Assembly (NCBI RefSeq): GCF_006351005.1
Contig: NZ_VENP01000006.1
Coordinates: forward strand, 21,119-85,118
Length of the DNA stretch: 64,000 nt
Origin: Miniimonas arenae
Lineage (GTDB): Bacteria > Actinomycetota > Actinomycetes > Actinomycetales > Beutenbergiaceae
Direction of reading: 5' to 3'
Made by a program: the position numbers and the translations under genes. The notes beneath the pieces were generated by a model, which saw only the letters and a list, made by a program, of their open reading frames with translations, was not told the DNA's origin and made no database searches. Shown here in pieces: positions 29,290 to 38,122 of the stretch. Position 1 is the stretch's first letter; every line of letters begins with the position of its first letter.

Positions 29290-30954
29290 GTGCGCCGACC
29301 CGCCCTCCTCCCCCTGACCGCCACGCTGGCGTCTGCAGCCCTCCTGCTCGCCGCGTGCAGCGGCACCGCCGGCGACGACGCCTCGGGAGCGCCCGACGCC
29401 TCCGGCGACGCCGGCGCCGCCACACCGTCAGCCGGCGGCACGCTCGTGTACGCCTCGGGCGACGCCGAGCCCACGTGCCTCGACCCGCACGTCGGCGGCA
29501 ACTACCCGCAGGCTCTGCTCGCCTCCCAGTTCCTCGAACCGCTCGTCGGCCGCGACGCCGACGGGACGATCACGCCGTGGCTCGCGACCGAGTGGACCAC
29601 CTCCGACGACGGCCTGACGTGGGACTTCACGCTCGCCGAGCGCACGTTCACCGACGGCACCGCGTTCGACGCCGAGGCGGTCAAGGCGAACGTCGAGCAC
29701 CTCAAGGACCCCGCCACCGGCTCCTCCACCGGCTACCTCGCGCTGGCCAAGGTCGACTCCGTCGAGGTGGTCGACGCCCAGCACGCCCGGTTCCACCTCA
29801 GCGAGCCGGACGCGGCGCTGCTGGAGTCCCTCTCCCAGCCGTGGACGGCGATGGAGTCACCCACGGGGATCGCGCGCGGCACGGACGCCAACTGCCTCGC
29901 GCCGGTCGGCACCGGTCCGTTCGTCGTGACCGGTTCGACGCCCCAGCAGCAGGTCGACCTCGTCCGCAACGACGACTACGTCCGGCCGGACGGGACCGCC
30001 GAGCCGGCGCTGCTGGACGGGATCACCTGGCGCTTCCTCCCCGACGCGGCAACCCGGTACGCCGCGCTGATCTCCGGCGAGGTGCAGGTGATCGACAACC
30101 CGCAGCCGGACACGATCGCGGCCGCCGACGCGGACTCCTCGCTCGGCGTCGAGCACATCGACGCGCCGAGGCCGGGCAGCGTCAACCGGATCGAGCTCAA
30201 CTCCGGCCAGGCGCCCTTCGACGACCTGGCGGTGCGCGAGGCGTTCATCCGGGCGGCCGACCCCGAGCCCGGCATCGAGACCCTCTTCGCCGGCGTGACC
30301 GAGCGGTCCTTCTCCCCGCTCGCGTCCGTGGAGCCGCTCGCGTACTCCGACCCGGACCTGTTCACCACCGACGTCGAGGCGGCGAACGCGCTGCTGGACC
30401 AGGCGGGCTGGACCACCCGGGACGCCGACGGCGTGCGGACGAAGGACGGCAACCGCCTCACCGTGCGGATGCCCGTGAGCACCAACCAGTCTGTCGCGGC
30501 CGAGCAGTCGCTGTTCGAGCAGATCCAGGCCAACGTCGCCGGTGTCGGGTTCGAGCTCGTGCTGGAGCCGATGGACCTCGGCGCCTGGTACACGGCGCTC
30601 GGCAACAAGGAGTACGAGGCCGTCTCGGCGCCCTACACGAAGGTCGGCCCGGACGTGCTGCGCATCCTCTACCACTCCGACGGCACCGTGCCCGCGCCGT
30701 CGGGCTACTTCGCCAACCACGCCTTCGTGCGCGACGCCGAGCTGGACGCGTGGCTCGACGAGGCCGCCTCCACCCAGGACGACGACCGGCGCGCCGAGCT
30801 CGTGCAGCAGGCCCAGCAGCGGGTCCTCGAGGGCTTCTACATCCTCCCGCTGTACGACCAGCAGAACCACTTCCTCGTCCGTGGCGCCACCGGGGTCGAC
30901 GTGCTCCACACCGTCTCCACCCCGACGTTCGTGGACGCCTCGCTCACCTCGTGA
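29290..30954 (+). CDS. ABC transporter substrate-binding lipoprotein (Opp/Dpp family 5)
   Basis: A 554-aa extracytoplasmic lipoprotein. The signal peptide is VRRPALLPLTATLASAALLLAAC with lipobox LAAC, and a Gly/Ala/Ser-rich linker follows. The SBP_bac_5 domain has LATEWTTSDDGLTWDFTLAERTFTDGT and ends VLEGFYILPLYDQQNHF. Family members bind peptides, nickel or other small ligands; the ligand is not predictable. GTG 29290 gives a perfect signal peptide and has AAAGG 6 nt upstream. Its stop overlaps the permease start (GTGA). Confidence 0.94.
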   Translation: MRRPALLPLTATLASAALLLAACSGTAGDDASGAPDASGDAGAATPSAGGTLVYASGDAEPTCLDPHVGGNYPQALLASQFLEPLVGRDADGTITPWLATEWTTSDDGLTWDFTLAERTFTDGTAFDAEAVKANVEHLKDPATGSSTGYLALAKVDSVEVVDAQHARFHLSEPDAALLESLSQPWTAMESPTGIARGTDANCLAPVGTGPFVVTGSTPQQQVDLVRNDDYVRPDGTAEPALLDGITWRFLPDAATRYAALISGEVQVIDNPQPDTIAAADADSSLGVEHIDAPRPGSVNRIELNSGQAPFDDLAVREAFIRAADPEPGIETLFAGVTERSFSPLASVEPLAYSDPDLFTTDVEAANALLDQAGWTTRDADGVRTKDGNRLTVRMPVSTNQSVAAEQSLFEQIQANVAGVGFELVLEPMDLGAWYTALGNKEYEAVSAPYTKVGPDVLRILYHSDGTVPAPSGYFANHAFVRDAELDAWLDEAASTQDDDRRAELVQQAQQRVLEGFYILPLYDQQNHFLVRGATGVDVLHTVSTPTFVDASLTS

Positions 30955-31937
30955 GCGGGTCCGGCGTGCGGGCCGCGGCCGGCTGGGTGCTGCGCACCCT
31001 GGGGCGCGCGCTCACGGTCGTGGTCGTGACGGCGACCGTGGTGTTCCTCGCGCTGCGGCTGGCCGGCGGCGACCCGGTCGAGGCGGTCCTCGGCGGTCCG
31101 GGCTCCCAGGCCGGACCGGAGGCCGTGGCGGCCGCGCGCGCGCAGTACGGCCTCGACCTGCCGCTGTGGCAGCAGTACCTCGTGCAGCTGCGCAACGTGC
31201 TCACGCTCGACCTCGGGGACTCCTACGCGCGACGGGTCCCGGTGAGCGACCTGCTCACCGCGCAGCTGCCGGCCACCGCCGTGCTCGCCCTGACGTCGCT
31301 CGCACTCGCCTGGGTGATCGCGCTCGCGGTAGCCGTGCTGGCGACGACGGCGCGGGGCCGGCTCGGGCGCGCCGCCGCCCGCGTCCTGCGCGGCGGTGAG
31401 CTCGTGGCCAGCGTGCTGCCGCACTTCTGGCTCGGCGCCGTGCTCATCGTGGTCTTCGCGAGCACGCTGCACTGGTTCCCGGCGACGAGCACGCCGGGCT
31501 CCCCCGCCTCGCTCGTGCTGCCGACGGTGACGCTGGCCGTCCCGCTCGCGGGGTTCCTCGGCCAGCTCGTGCGCGACTCCCTCGAGGAGGCCGAGTCCGC
31601 CCCGTTCGCCACCACGGCGCGGGCGCGCGGCGCCTCGCCGACCCGCGTGCTCGGTCGGCACACGCTGCGGCACGCCGTCCTGCCGGCCGTCTCCCTGTCC
31701 GGCTGGGCGTTCGGCTCGCTGCTCTCCGGCGCCGTCGTCGTCGAGGTGCTGTTCGGTCGGCCCGGGCTGGGCCGCCTGCTCGTGGACGCGACGCTCGTGC
31801 GCGACGTGCCCGTGGTGGTCGGCGCCGTCGTGGTCGTCGCGCTCGCCTACGTCGTGCTCACCGTCGTCGTCGAGGCCCTCGAGCTCGCCCTTGACCCGCG
31901 CCGTCGCGCGGGCGACGCGCTCGTGGCCGCCGCATGA
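30951..31937 (+). CDS. ABC transporter permease (DppB/OppB-like)
   Basis: A 328-aa inner-membrane permease. It opens with a membrane segment (TLGRALTVVVVTATVVFLALRLAGGDP), and the loop LDLGDSYARRVPVSDLLTAQLPATAVLAL is typical of DppB. The EAA-type loop is TTARARGASPTRVLGRHTLRHAVLP. The GTG start overlaps the binding-protein stop by 4 nt. Confidence 0.93.
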   Translation: MSGSGVRAAAGWVLRTLGRALTVVVVTATVVFLALRLAGGDPVEAVLGGPGSQAGPEAVAAARAQYGLDLPLWQQYLVQLRNVLTLDLGDSYARRVPVSDLLTAQLPATAVLALTSLALAWVIALAVAVLATTARGRLGRAAARVLRGGELVASVLPHFWLGAVLIVVFASTLHWFPATSTPGSPASLVLPTVTLAVPLAGFLGQLVRDSLEEAESAPFATTARARGASPTRVLGRHTLRHAVLPAVSLSGWAFGSLLSGAVVVEVLFGRPGLGRLLVDATLVRDVPVVVGAVVVVALAYVVLTVVVEALELALDPRRRAGDALVAAA

Positions 31938-32746
31938 GGCGCGCGCTGCGCGGCTTCACGCCGGGCGCCTGGGTGGCGCTCGCCGTCGTCGTCGTCATGC
32001 TCGTCATGGTCGTGGCACCGGGGCTGATCGCGCCCGGTGACCCGACGGCGATCGCGCCACGCGAGGCGTTCGAGCCGCCCTCGCTCGCGCACCCGTTCGG
32101 CACCGACGAGTCCGGCCGTGACGTGTGGACGAGGGTGGTGCACGGCGCCGTGTCCTCGCTCGGCGTCGGTCTGCAGGCGACGGTGATCGGCGTCGCGCTC
32201 GCGATGGTGCTGGGGTTCGCGGCCGGGCTCGGGCCGCGGTGGCTCGACGCGGGGATCGCCCGGGTGGTCGAGGTGCTGTACGCGCTGCCGACCATGGTGC
32301 TGGCCCTGCTCCTCGTCACGGTGCGAGGCCCCGGGCTCGCGGCGTCCGTGCTCGCCGTGGGCCTGGCGACTGCGCCCGGGTACGCCCGGATCCTGCGCTC
32401 GCGGGTGCGCGGCGTCGCGACGTCGGGCTACGTCGCGGCCGCGCGCCTGGATGGACTCGCGCCGGCGCGCGTCCTCACCCGGCACATCGCGCCCAACGCG
32501 CTGTGGCCGCTCGTCGCGGTGCTGACCCTCGGCATCGGCCAGGCCGTGGTGTGGGTCGCGGGCCTGAGCTTCCTCGGCCTCGGCGCGCTGCCGCCGTCGC
32601 CGGAGTGGGGCGCGATGCTCAACGCCGGGCGCGTCTACCTCACGACCGCCTGGTGGCTCACGGTGGGTCCGGGCCTCGCGATCACGGTGACCGCCGCGGC
32701 GCTGACGGCACTGGGGCGCGCGTTCGGGCGGGTGGGGGTCGCATGA
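31934..32746 (+). CDS. ABC transporter permease (DppC/OppC-like)
   Basis: A 270-aa permease, second of the pair. It has an N-terminal membrane segment, then HPFGTDESGRDVWTRVVHGAVSSL, the DppC hallmark. The EAA loop is AARLDGLAPARVLTRHIAPNAL. Coupled at both ends by ATGA overlaps. Confidence 0.93.
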   Translation: MRRALRGFTPGAWVALAVVVVMLVMVVAPGLIAPGDPTAIAPREAFEPPSLAHPFGTDESGRDVWTRVVHGAVSSLGVGLQATVIGVALAMVLGFAAGLGPRWLDAGIARVVEVLYALPTMVLALLLVTVRGPGLAASVLAVGLATAPGYARILRSRVRGVATSGYVAAARLDGLAPARVLTRHIAPNALWPLVAVLTLGIGQAVVWVAGLSFLGLGALPPSPEWGAMLNAGRVYLTTAWWLTVGPGLAITVTAAALTALGRAFGRVGVA

Positions 32747-34368
32747 GCGGGCGGACAGGTGAGCCGATGCTCACCCCGGCGCCGGTGCGGGACGCCGAGC
32801 CGGTGCTCGCCGTCGCGGACCTGCGGGTCTCCTTCCGCAGCCTCGAGGTGCTGCGCGGCCTGGACCTGCGCGTGCACGCGGGCGAGTGCCTCGCCGTCGT
32901 CGGGCCCTCCGGCGCGGGCAAGTCGGTGCTCGCGCGCTCGCTGCTCGGACTGGCCGGCGAGGGCGGCGCTCCCGCGCGGGTCGCGGCGGCGACGCTGCGG
33001 ATCGCGGGCCGGGACCTGCGCGGCGCGCGCGAGCGCGACTGGCGGCGCGTGCGCGGGCGGCACGTCGGGCTCGTCCTGCAGGACGCGCTCGGCTCGCTCG
33101 ACCCGCTGCGCACGGTGCACGCCGAGGTCGCCGAGACCCTGCACACCTCCGGCCGTCCGGCGGCGCGGGGGTCGGCCCCCGTCGGGGAGCGGGTTCGTGA
33201 CGCCCTCGCGCGCGCCGGCCTGCCCGAGCCCGACGTCGTGGCGCGCCAGCGCCCGGGCGCGCTCTCGGGCGGCATGCGCCAGCGCGCGCTCATCGCCTCG
33301 GCGATCGTGGCCGAGCCGCCGCTGCTCGTGCTCGACGAGCCGACCACCGCCCTCGACGCGACGGTCGCGGCCGACGTGCTCGCGCTGCTCGGGCGCCTGC
33401 GCGACGCCGGCACCGCGCTGCTGCTGGTCACGCACGACCTCGGCGCCGTCGCCCGGATCGCCGATCGCGTCGTCGTGCTCGCCGACGGGCGCGCGGTCGA
33501 GGAGGGTCCGACGGCGCGGGTGCTCACCGAGCCCCACCACGCCGTCACCCGCGGCCTGCTCGCGGCGCTCCCCCGCGGGCCGAAGCCGCCCCCGGCGCCC
33601 GTGATCGGGACCGACGTGCTCCTGGCCGGGCACGGCCTGCGCCGCACCTACCCGCTGCCGGGACGCGGACCACGCGGGGCGCGCACCGCCGTCGACGGCG
33701 TGGCCGTCACCGTGCGCCGCGGCGAGGCGCTGGGGATCGTGGGCGAGTCGGGCTCGGGCAAGTCGACGCTGACCCGCCTGCTGCTCGCCGCCGAGCGACC
33801 GGACGAGGGCACGGTCGAGCTCGACCGCGCACCCTGGTCGGACCTGCCGGAGGCCCGACGGCGAGCCCGCCGCGCGCGGATCCGGCTCGTCCCGCAGGAC
33901 GTGCTCGCGAGCATGGACCCGCGCCGGGACGTGCGCCGGATCCTGCGCGACGCGGGCGCGAGCAACCCGGTCGCGCTGCTCGCCCGCGTGCACCTGGGAC
34001 CCGAGGTCGCCGACCGGATGCCGCGGAGCCTGTCGGGCGGCCAGCGGCAGCGGGTCGCGATCGCGCGGGCCCTTGCGGCCGACCCGGAGCTGCTCGTGCT
34101 GGACGAGCCGGTCTCGGCGCTCGACGTCGCCGTCCAGGCGGGGATCCTCGACCTGCTGCGCGAGGTGCAGGATGCCGGGACCGCACTGGTCCTCGTGTCG
34201 CACGACCTCGCCGTCGTGCGCCGGCTGTGCGACCGCGTGCTCGTGCTGAGCGAGGGTCGCGTCGTGGAGGAGGGCGCCGTGGAGACGGTCTGGGCGCAGC
34301 CGCGGTCGGAGGTCACGCGGGCGCTGCTGGCCGCCGCGTCCCCCGTGGGCGGACGCGGCGGCCGGTAG
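32743..34368 (+). CDS. Double ABC ATPase (DppD-DppF fusion)
   Basis: A 541-aa protein with two complete ABC domains in one chain, replacing the separate DppD and DppF subunits. Domain 1 has Walker A GPSGAGKS, signature LSGGMRQRALIAS and Walker B LLVLDEPTTALD. Domain 2 has GESGSGKST, LSGGQRQRVAIARAL and LLVLDEPVSALD. Both carry switch His residues (LVTHDLG, LVSHDLA). It powers the importer encoded just upstream, to which it is coupled by ATGA. The operon ends here, 57 nt before a large palindromic repeat. Confidence 0.94.
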   Translation: MSGRTGEPMLTPAPVRDAEPVLAVADLRVSFRSLEVLRGLDLRVHAGECLAVVGPSGAGKSVLARSLLGLAGEGGAPARVAAATLRIAGRDLRGARERDWRRVRGRHVGLVLQDALGSLDPLRTVHAEVAETLHTSGRPAARGSAPVGERVRDALARAGLPEPDVVARQRPGALSGGMRQRALIASAIVAEPPLLVLDEPTTALDATVAADVLALLGRLRDAGTALLLVTHDLGAVARIADRVVVLADGRAVEEGPTARVLTEPHHAVTRGLLAALPRGPKPPPAPVIGTDVLLAGHGLRRTYPLPGRGPRGARTAVDGVAVTVRRGEALGIVGESGSGKSTLTRLLLAAERPDEGTVELDRAPWSDLPEARRRARRARIRLVPQDVLASMDPRRDVRRILRDAGASNPVALLARVHLGPEVADRMPRSLSGGQRQRVAIARALAADPELLVLDEPVSALDVAVQAGILDLLREVQDAGTALVLVSHDLAVVRRLCDRVLVLSEGRVVEEGAVETVWAQPRSEVTRALLAAASPVGGRGGR

Positions 34369-34425
34369 CCGGGCTGTCGCCGGCGCGCTCGGCGCGCCCG
34401 CTGCGCCCGCCGCGCGCGGCGCCGA

Positions 34426-34486
34426 GAACGGCCCGAGGCGACGAGAACGGTCCGCTGGGGGCCGTCCTCGTCGCCTCGGGCCGTTC
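34426..34486. repeat. Interspersed palindromic repeat, copy A
   Basis: Arms of 27 nt (starting GAACGGCCCGAGGCGACGAG) pair with two mismatches around a short loop. It lies between the convergent ABC operon and ptsI, where it could terminate both. The arm sequence recurs at 54368-54580, so this is a dispersed family rather than an ordinary terminator. Confidence 0.8.
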
Positions 34487-34519
34487 CTGCGGCGCGGACG
34501 AGCGGGCGGGCTGCTCGAC

Positions 34520-36238
34520 TCAGGCGAGCAGGTCCCGCGTGGTCGGGTCCAGCAGAGCCACGACGGCGTCGCGCGCCTGGGTCGGACCCGTCGCCGCGAG
34601 CGCAGCGGCCGCCATCGCCTGGCACTGCTCGAGCGTGTGGTGGCGCAGCGCGAAGCGCACCGCGGGCACCGCGCCGAGCGACATCGACAGGCTCGTGATC
34701 CCGAGCCCCTTGAGGACGAGCGCCATGAGCGGGTCCGCGGCCGACTCGCCGCACACCCCCACGGGCTTGCCGAGCTCGGTCCCGGCGCGGGCCGTCGCGG
34801 CGACGAGGTCGAGCACGGCGGGCTGCCAGCGGTCGAGCAGGTCCGCGAGGTCGCCCTTGAGCCGGTCGGTGGCCATCGCGTACTGCGCCAGGTCGTTCGT
34901 GCCGATCGAGACGAAGTCGACCTGCTCGAGGATCTCCTTCGCCCGCAGCGCGGCCGCCGGGACCTCGACCATGACGCCGACCTTGGCCAGACCCGCGGCG
35001 CGCGCGTCAGCCGCGAACTCCGCCGCCTCGGCGGGCGTCGCGATCATCGGGGCCATCACCCACGGCTGGGTCCCCGTCGCCTCGGCCGCTGCCGCGAGGG
35101 CCGTGAGCTGGTCCACCATGAGCTGCGGGTGGATCCGGCCGATCCGGTAGCCGCGCACGCCGAGGGCGGGGTTCTCCTCGCCCGGCAGCGTCGCGAACGC
35201 GAGCGGCTTGTCGGCGCCGGCGTCCAGGGTGCGCACCACGACCTTGCGACCGCCGAACGCCGCGAGGGCCGCGGTGTACTCCTTCTGCTGCGCGGCGACG
35301 GGGGGCGCCGTCTGCGCGTCGAGGAACAGCACCTCGGTCCGGAACAGCCCGCTGCCCGCGACGGTCCGCGCGTCGTCGGCGGCCGCGGCACGCTCGGCGT
35401 CCGCGGCGGTCCCGATGTTGACGAGCAAGTCGATCGGGTCGCCGTCCTTCGTCGCCCCCGGCGCGGTGTCCTCCTCGAGCGCGCGCTCGGCCTCGGTCCG
35501 CTTCGCGACGGCCTCGACCGCAGCGTCGTCGGGCGAAACCTCGAGCGTGCTGTGCCGCGCGTCCACGAGCACGCGCGTGCCGTCCTCGAGCGACGTCGCG
35601 CCCGTCACCTGCACGAGGCACGGCAGGCCGAGCTGCCCGGCGATGATCGCGGTGTGCCCGGTGGGACCGCCCAGCTCGGTGACGATGGCCAGCACGTACC
35701 GCAGGTCCAGCGCCGCGGTGTCGGCGGGCGCGAGATCGCGCGCGACGACGACGCTCGGCTCGTGCAGGTCCGGCACGCCGGGGGCGGGTTGGCCCGCCAC
35801 GACGGCGACCACGCGGTCGCGCACGGACGCCAGGTCCGTGACGCGCTCGGCCATGAGGCCGCCCGCGGCCGTGAACATGTCGATGAAGGCGCCGACGGCG
35901 GAGCGGACGGCGGCGACCGGCGGCTTGCCGCCGGCCAGCTCGCGCTTGGCGCGCGCGGCGAGCGCGGGGTCCGCGGCGATCTGCGCCGTCGCGCCGAGCA
36001 CCTCGGCGAGGCTGCCGGAGCTGCGCGCGGCGCGCGCGGACAGGTCGGCCGAGACCGTCCGGAAGGCCGCGAGCACCGTGTCGGCGAGCTCCTCCTCGGG
36101 CACGGGCACGCCGTCGCGCACCACGACGGTGTCCTCGGGCACCTCGACCGGTTCGCGCACCTGCACCACCGGGCCGACGACGGCGCGGCGGCCGACCCCG
36201 ACGCCGGCGAGGACGCGCGGGCTGACGGGCGCGGTCAT
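34520..36238 (-). CDS. ptsI: PTS enzyme I
   Basis: A 572-aa phosphoenolpyruvate-protein phosphotransferase, full length. The phosphohistidine is in GGPTGHTAIIA (about residue 190). The PEP-binding barrel includes GLFRTEVLFLD, LAFATLPGEENPALGVRGYR, SIGTNDLAQY and the cysteine of GVCGESAADP. It starts the phosphate relay to HPr. The ATG overlaps the ptsH stop (ATGA). Placing it within the GlcNAc gene block suggests the general PTS is co-regulated with GlcNAc uptake. Confidence 0.96.
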   Translation of the reverse strand: MTAPVSPRVLAGVGVGRRAVVGPVVQVREPVEVPEDTVVVRDGVPVPEEELADTVLAAFRTVSADLSARAARSSGSLAEVLGATAQIAADPALAARAKRELAGGKPPVAAVRSAVGAFIDMFTAAGGLMAERVTDLASVRDRVVAVVAGQPAPGVPDLHEPSVVVARDLAPADTAALDLRYVLAIVTELGGPTGHTAIIAGQLGLPCLVQVTGATSLEDGTRVLVDARHSTLEVSPDDAAVEAVAKRTEAERALEEDTAPGATKDGDPIDLLVNIGTAADAERAAAADDARTVAGSGLFRTEVLFLDAQTAPPVAAQQKEYTAALAAFGGRKVVVRTLDAGADKPLAFATLPGEENPALGVRGYRIGRIHPQLMVDQLTALAAAAEATGTQPWVMAPMIATPAEAAEFAADARAAGLAKVGVMVEVPAAALRAKEILEQVDFVSIGTNDLAQYAMATDRLKGDLADLLDRWQPAVLDLVAATARAGTELGKPVGVCGESAADPLMALVLKGLGITSLSMSLGAVPAVRFALRHHTLEQCQAMAAAALAATGPTQARDAVVALLDPTTRDLLA

Positions 36239-36495
36239 GACGCGTCGAGGTCGGCGGCCACGAGCTCGGCGACCTTGTCCAGGCCGGCCTCGTCGTCGCT
36301 CGTGAGCTCGACCTCCTCGCCCGCACCGATGCCGAGCGACATGAGCATGAGGATGCTCGAGGCGTCCACGCCTTCCTCGCCGACGCGTGCGATGAGGACG
36401 GGCTCAGCCGCCTCGGCTGCGGCGGCGGCGACGAGCGAGGCGGGACGTGCGTGCAGGCCGGAGGACGACCCGACGGTGACGGTGCGAGCTGCCAT
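36235..36495 (-). CDS. ptsH: PTS phosphocarrier HPr
   Basis: An 86-aa HPr. The active His is in SGLHARPASL near residue 15, and the regulatory-serine region is DASSILMLMSLGI. The length is the normal 85-88 aa. ATG 36495 has GAAGGA as Shine-Dalgarno; the longer upstream frame is rejected. A dre-like site lies 33 nt upstream. Confidence 0.96.
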   Translation of the reverse strand: MAARTVTVGSSSGLHARPASLVAAAAAEAAEPVLIARVGEEGVDASSILMLMSLGIGAGEEVELTSDDEAGLDKVAELVAADLDAS

Positions 36496-36527
36496 GGTGA
36501 TTCCTTCACTTCCTGCCCCGTGGGGCG

Positions 36528-36543
36528 ACTGGGCGACACCACG
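36528..36543. promoter_or_regulatory. dre-like operator upstream of ptsH
   Basis: ACTGGGCGACACCACG. The core TGGGCGACACCA matches the DasR core TGGTCTAGACCA at 9 of 12 positions. It lies between ptsH and the end of the GntR regulator gene. It is weaker than the 37418 site. Confidence 0.4.
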
Positions 36544-36591
36544 CCCGGACCGGCCGGAGGTGGTCGTGGGCATCTTGCCCGATTTCCCCGG

Positions 36592-37353
36592 CTACGTCCC
36601 GGAGAGCGACATGTGGATCTGGTACCGGTCGCCCCGGTACCAGGAGGTGACGTACTCGACGGGCCGCCCGGAGGCTCGCGACGTCCGGCGGAACACCATG
36701 AGCGGCGCCCCGACGCCGACCCCGAGCGGATCCGCGGTCGACCGCGTCGCGAGCTCGGACCACACGGTCTGCTCGGCGCCGTCGATCCGCAGGCCGTAGC
36801 CGAGCGCCATGATGCTGTAGAGGGACCCGGTCAGCTCGATGCCGCCCAGGTCCGGCAGCAGGCGGTTGCTGTAGAAGCCGCGCTCGAGCGCCATGGGCGC
36901 GCCGCCGGCCAGGCGCAGCCGCTCGATCTCCCAGACCTCCTCGTCGGGGGCGAGCCCGAGCGCGGCGGTGACCTCCACGGGTGCGGGCACGAGCCGGACG
37001 TGGCGCACGAGCGTGGACGGGACGAGGCCGCGTCGGCGCATGTCGTCGGTGAACGAGGCGAGGTGCAGCCGGGACTCCACGCGATCGGCGGCCACGAACG
37101 TGCCCTTGCCGTGCACGCGGTAGAGGCGCTGCTCCTCCACGAGCTGGCGGATCGCCTCGCGGACCGTCGCGCGGCTGACCCCGAACTCGGCCATGAGCTC
37201 GCGCTCGGAGGGGATGGCCTGGTGCGGGGCCCACTGCGAGGTCACGCGCTCGAGCAGGATCGCGCGCAGCTGTGCGTGCTTCGTGACGGGGCCGTCCACG
37301 ACGGCGTCCGGCGCCCTCGCAGCATCGTCTGCCCCTTCGACCACCTCGACCAC
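36592..37353 (-). CDS. GntR/UTRA regulator, DasR/NagR-like
   Basis: A 253-aa protein. The winged helix at residues about 20-85 reads KHAQLRAILLERV, PSERELMAEFGVSRATVREAIRQLVEEQRLYRVHGKGTFV. The UTRA effector domain follows, with VWEIERLRLAGGAPMALERGFY and the closing PVEYVTSWYRGDRYQIHMSL. DasR/NagR proteins sense GlcN-6-P or GlcNAc-6-P; the neighbours nagB, nagA and the PTS genes fit this exactly. GTG 37353 has GAGAGGGG upstream. It is divergent from the EIIA gene across the operator at 37418. Confidence 0.92.
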   Translation of the reverse strand: MVEVVEGADDAARAPDAVVDGPVTKHAQLRAILLERVTSQWAPHQAIPSERELMAEFGVSRATVREAIRQLVEEQRLYRVHGKGTFVAADRVESRLHLASFTDDMRRRGLVPSTLVRHVRLVPAPVEVTAALGLAPDEEVWEIERLRLAGGAPMALERGFYSNRLLPDLGGIELTGSLYSIMALGYGLRIDGAEQTVWSELATRSTADPLGVGVGAPLMVFRRTSRASGRPVEYVTSWYRGDRYQIHMSLSGT

Positions 37354-37417
37354 GCCAGCCCCTCTCGGCCTGCTCTGCGCTGTTGACACGTCCTCGATCT
37401 GGGACCACCATACCCGC

Positions 37418-37443
37418 ACTGGTACGAACCAGTAAGAACCAGT
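37418..37443. promoter_or_regulatory. dre-type operator with extra half site
   Basis: ACTGGTACGAACCAGT (37418-37433) is a perfect 6-bp dyad with a 4-nt spacer and keeps the DasR/NagR core TGGT-N4-ACCA. AAGAACCAGT follows directly (37434-37443), repeating the right half one helical turn later. It is 65 nt from the regulator start and 53 nt from the EIIA start. Confidence 0.75.
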
Positions 37444-37485
37444 TGTCCGACGAGACTCTCGCACCCGCACCCACGAGGAGCCCCC

Positions 37486-37947
37486 ATGGCCACCACCGTC
37501 CTCTCGCCCCTCGCGGGCCGCGCCGTCACCTTGGCGGACATCCCCGACCCCGTGTTCTCCCAGGGCATCGTCGGCCCGGGCGCGGCGATCGACCCGACGG
37601 CCGACGTGCTCGACGTCGTGGCACCGATCGCGGGCACCCTCGTCAAGGTGTTCCCGCACGCGTTCGTCATCGCCGGCGCCGATGGCGTGGGCGTCCTCGT
37701 GCACCTCGGCATCGACACCGTGAAGCTCGACGGCGAGGGGTTCACGGTGCTGGTCGAGCAGGGCTCGACCGTCGCCGCCGGCGACCCCGTGGTCATCTGG
37801 GACGTGCCGGCGATCGTCGCCGCGGGCTACAGCCCCGTCTCCCCCGTGATCGTCATGGACCGCGCGGCCGAGCTCGTCGCGGTCGCCGACGGGGTCGAGG
37901 GTGCGGCGACGCAGCCCGGCCAGCCCCTGCTCACCGTCTCGGCCTGA
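37486..37947 (+). CDS. PTS EIIA component (glucose/GlcNAc family)
   Basis: A 153-aa EIIA of the Crr type. GTLVKVFPHAFVIAGADGVGVLVHLGIDTVKL contains both active-site His residues; the second is the phosphorylated one. It receives phosphate from HPr and passes it to EIIB of the next gene. A GAGGAG Shine-Dalgarno precedes ATG 37486. It is the first gene of the plus-strand GlcNAc unit. Confidence 0.93.
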   Translation: MATTVLSPLAGRAVTLADIPDPVFSQGIVGPGAAIDPTADVLDVVAPIAGTLVKVFPHAFVIAGADGVGVLVHLGIDTVKLDGEGFTVLVEQGSTVAAGDPVVIWDVPAIVAAGYSPVSPVIVMDRAAELVAVADGVEGAATQPGQPLLTVSA

Positions 37948-37952
37948 CCGCC

Positions 37953-38100
37953 GCGCTGCCGTTCGACCGCTGCCGTTCGACCGCTGCCGTTCGACCGGCC
38001 GACCGCTGTCGGTCGACCGGCCGACCGCTGTCGGTCGACCGGCCGATCCCTGCCGGTCGACCGCCGACCGCTGACCTCTGACCTCTGACTTCTGATCCTC
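37953..38100. repeat. Short tandem repeats between the EIIA and EIICB genes
   Basis: Three blocks follow one another: a 14-bp unit (GCTGCCGTTCGACC) three times, a 22-bp unit (GCTGTCGGTCGACCGGCCGACC) about twice, then octamers of the TGACCTCT type. The middle block contains several GGTCGACC palindromes. The 175-nt gap contains no gene. Confidence 0.8.
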
Positions 38101-38122
38101 CGATCTCGAGGGAGACCGTTCC

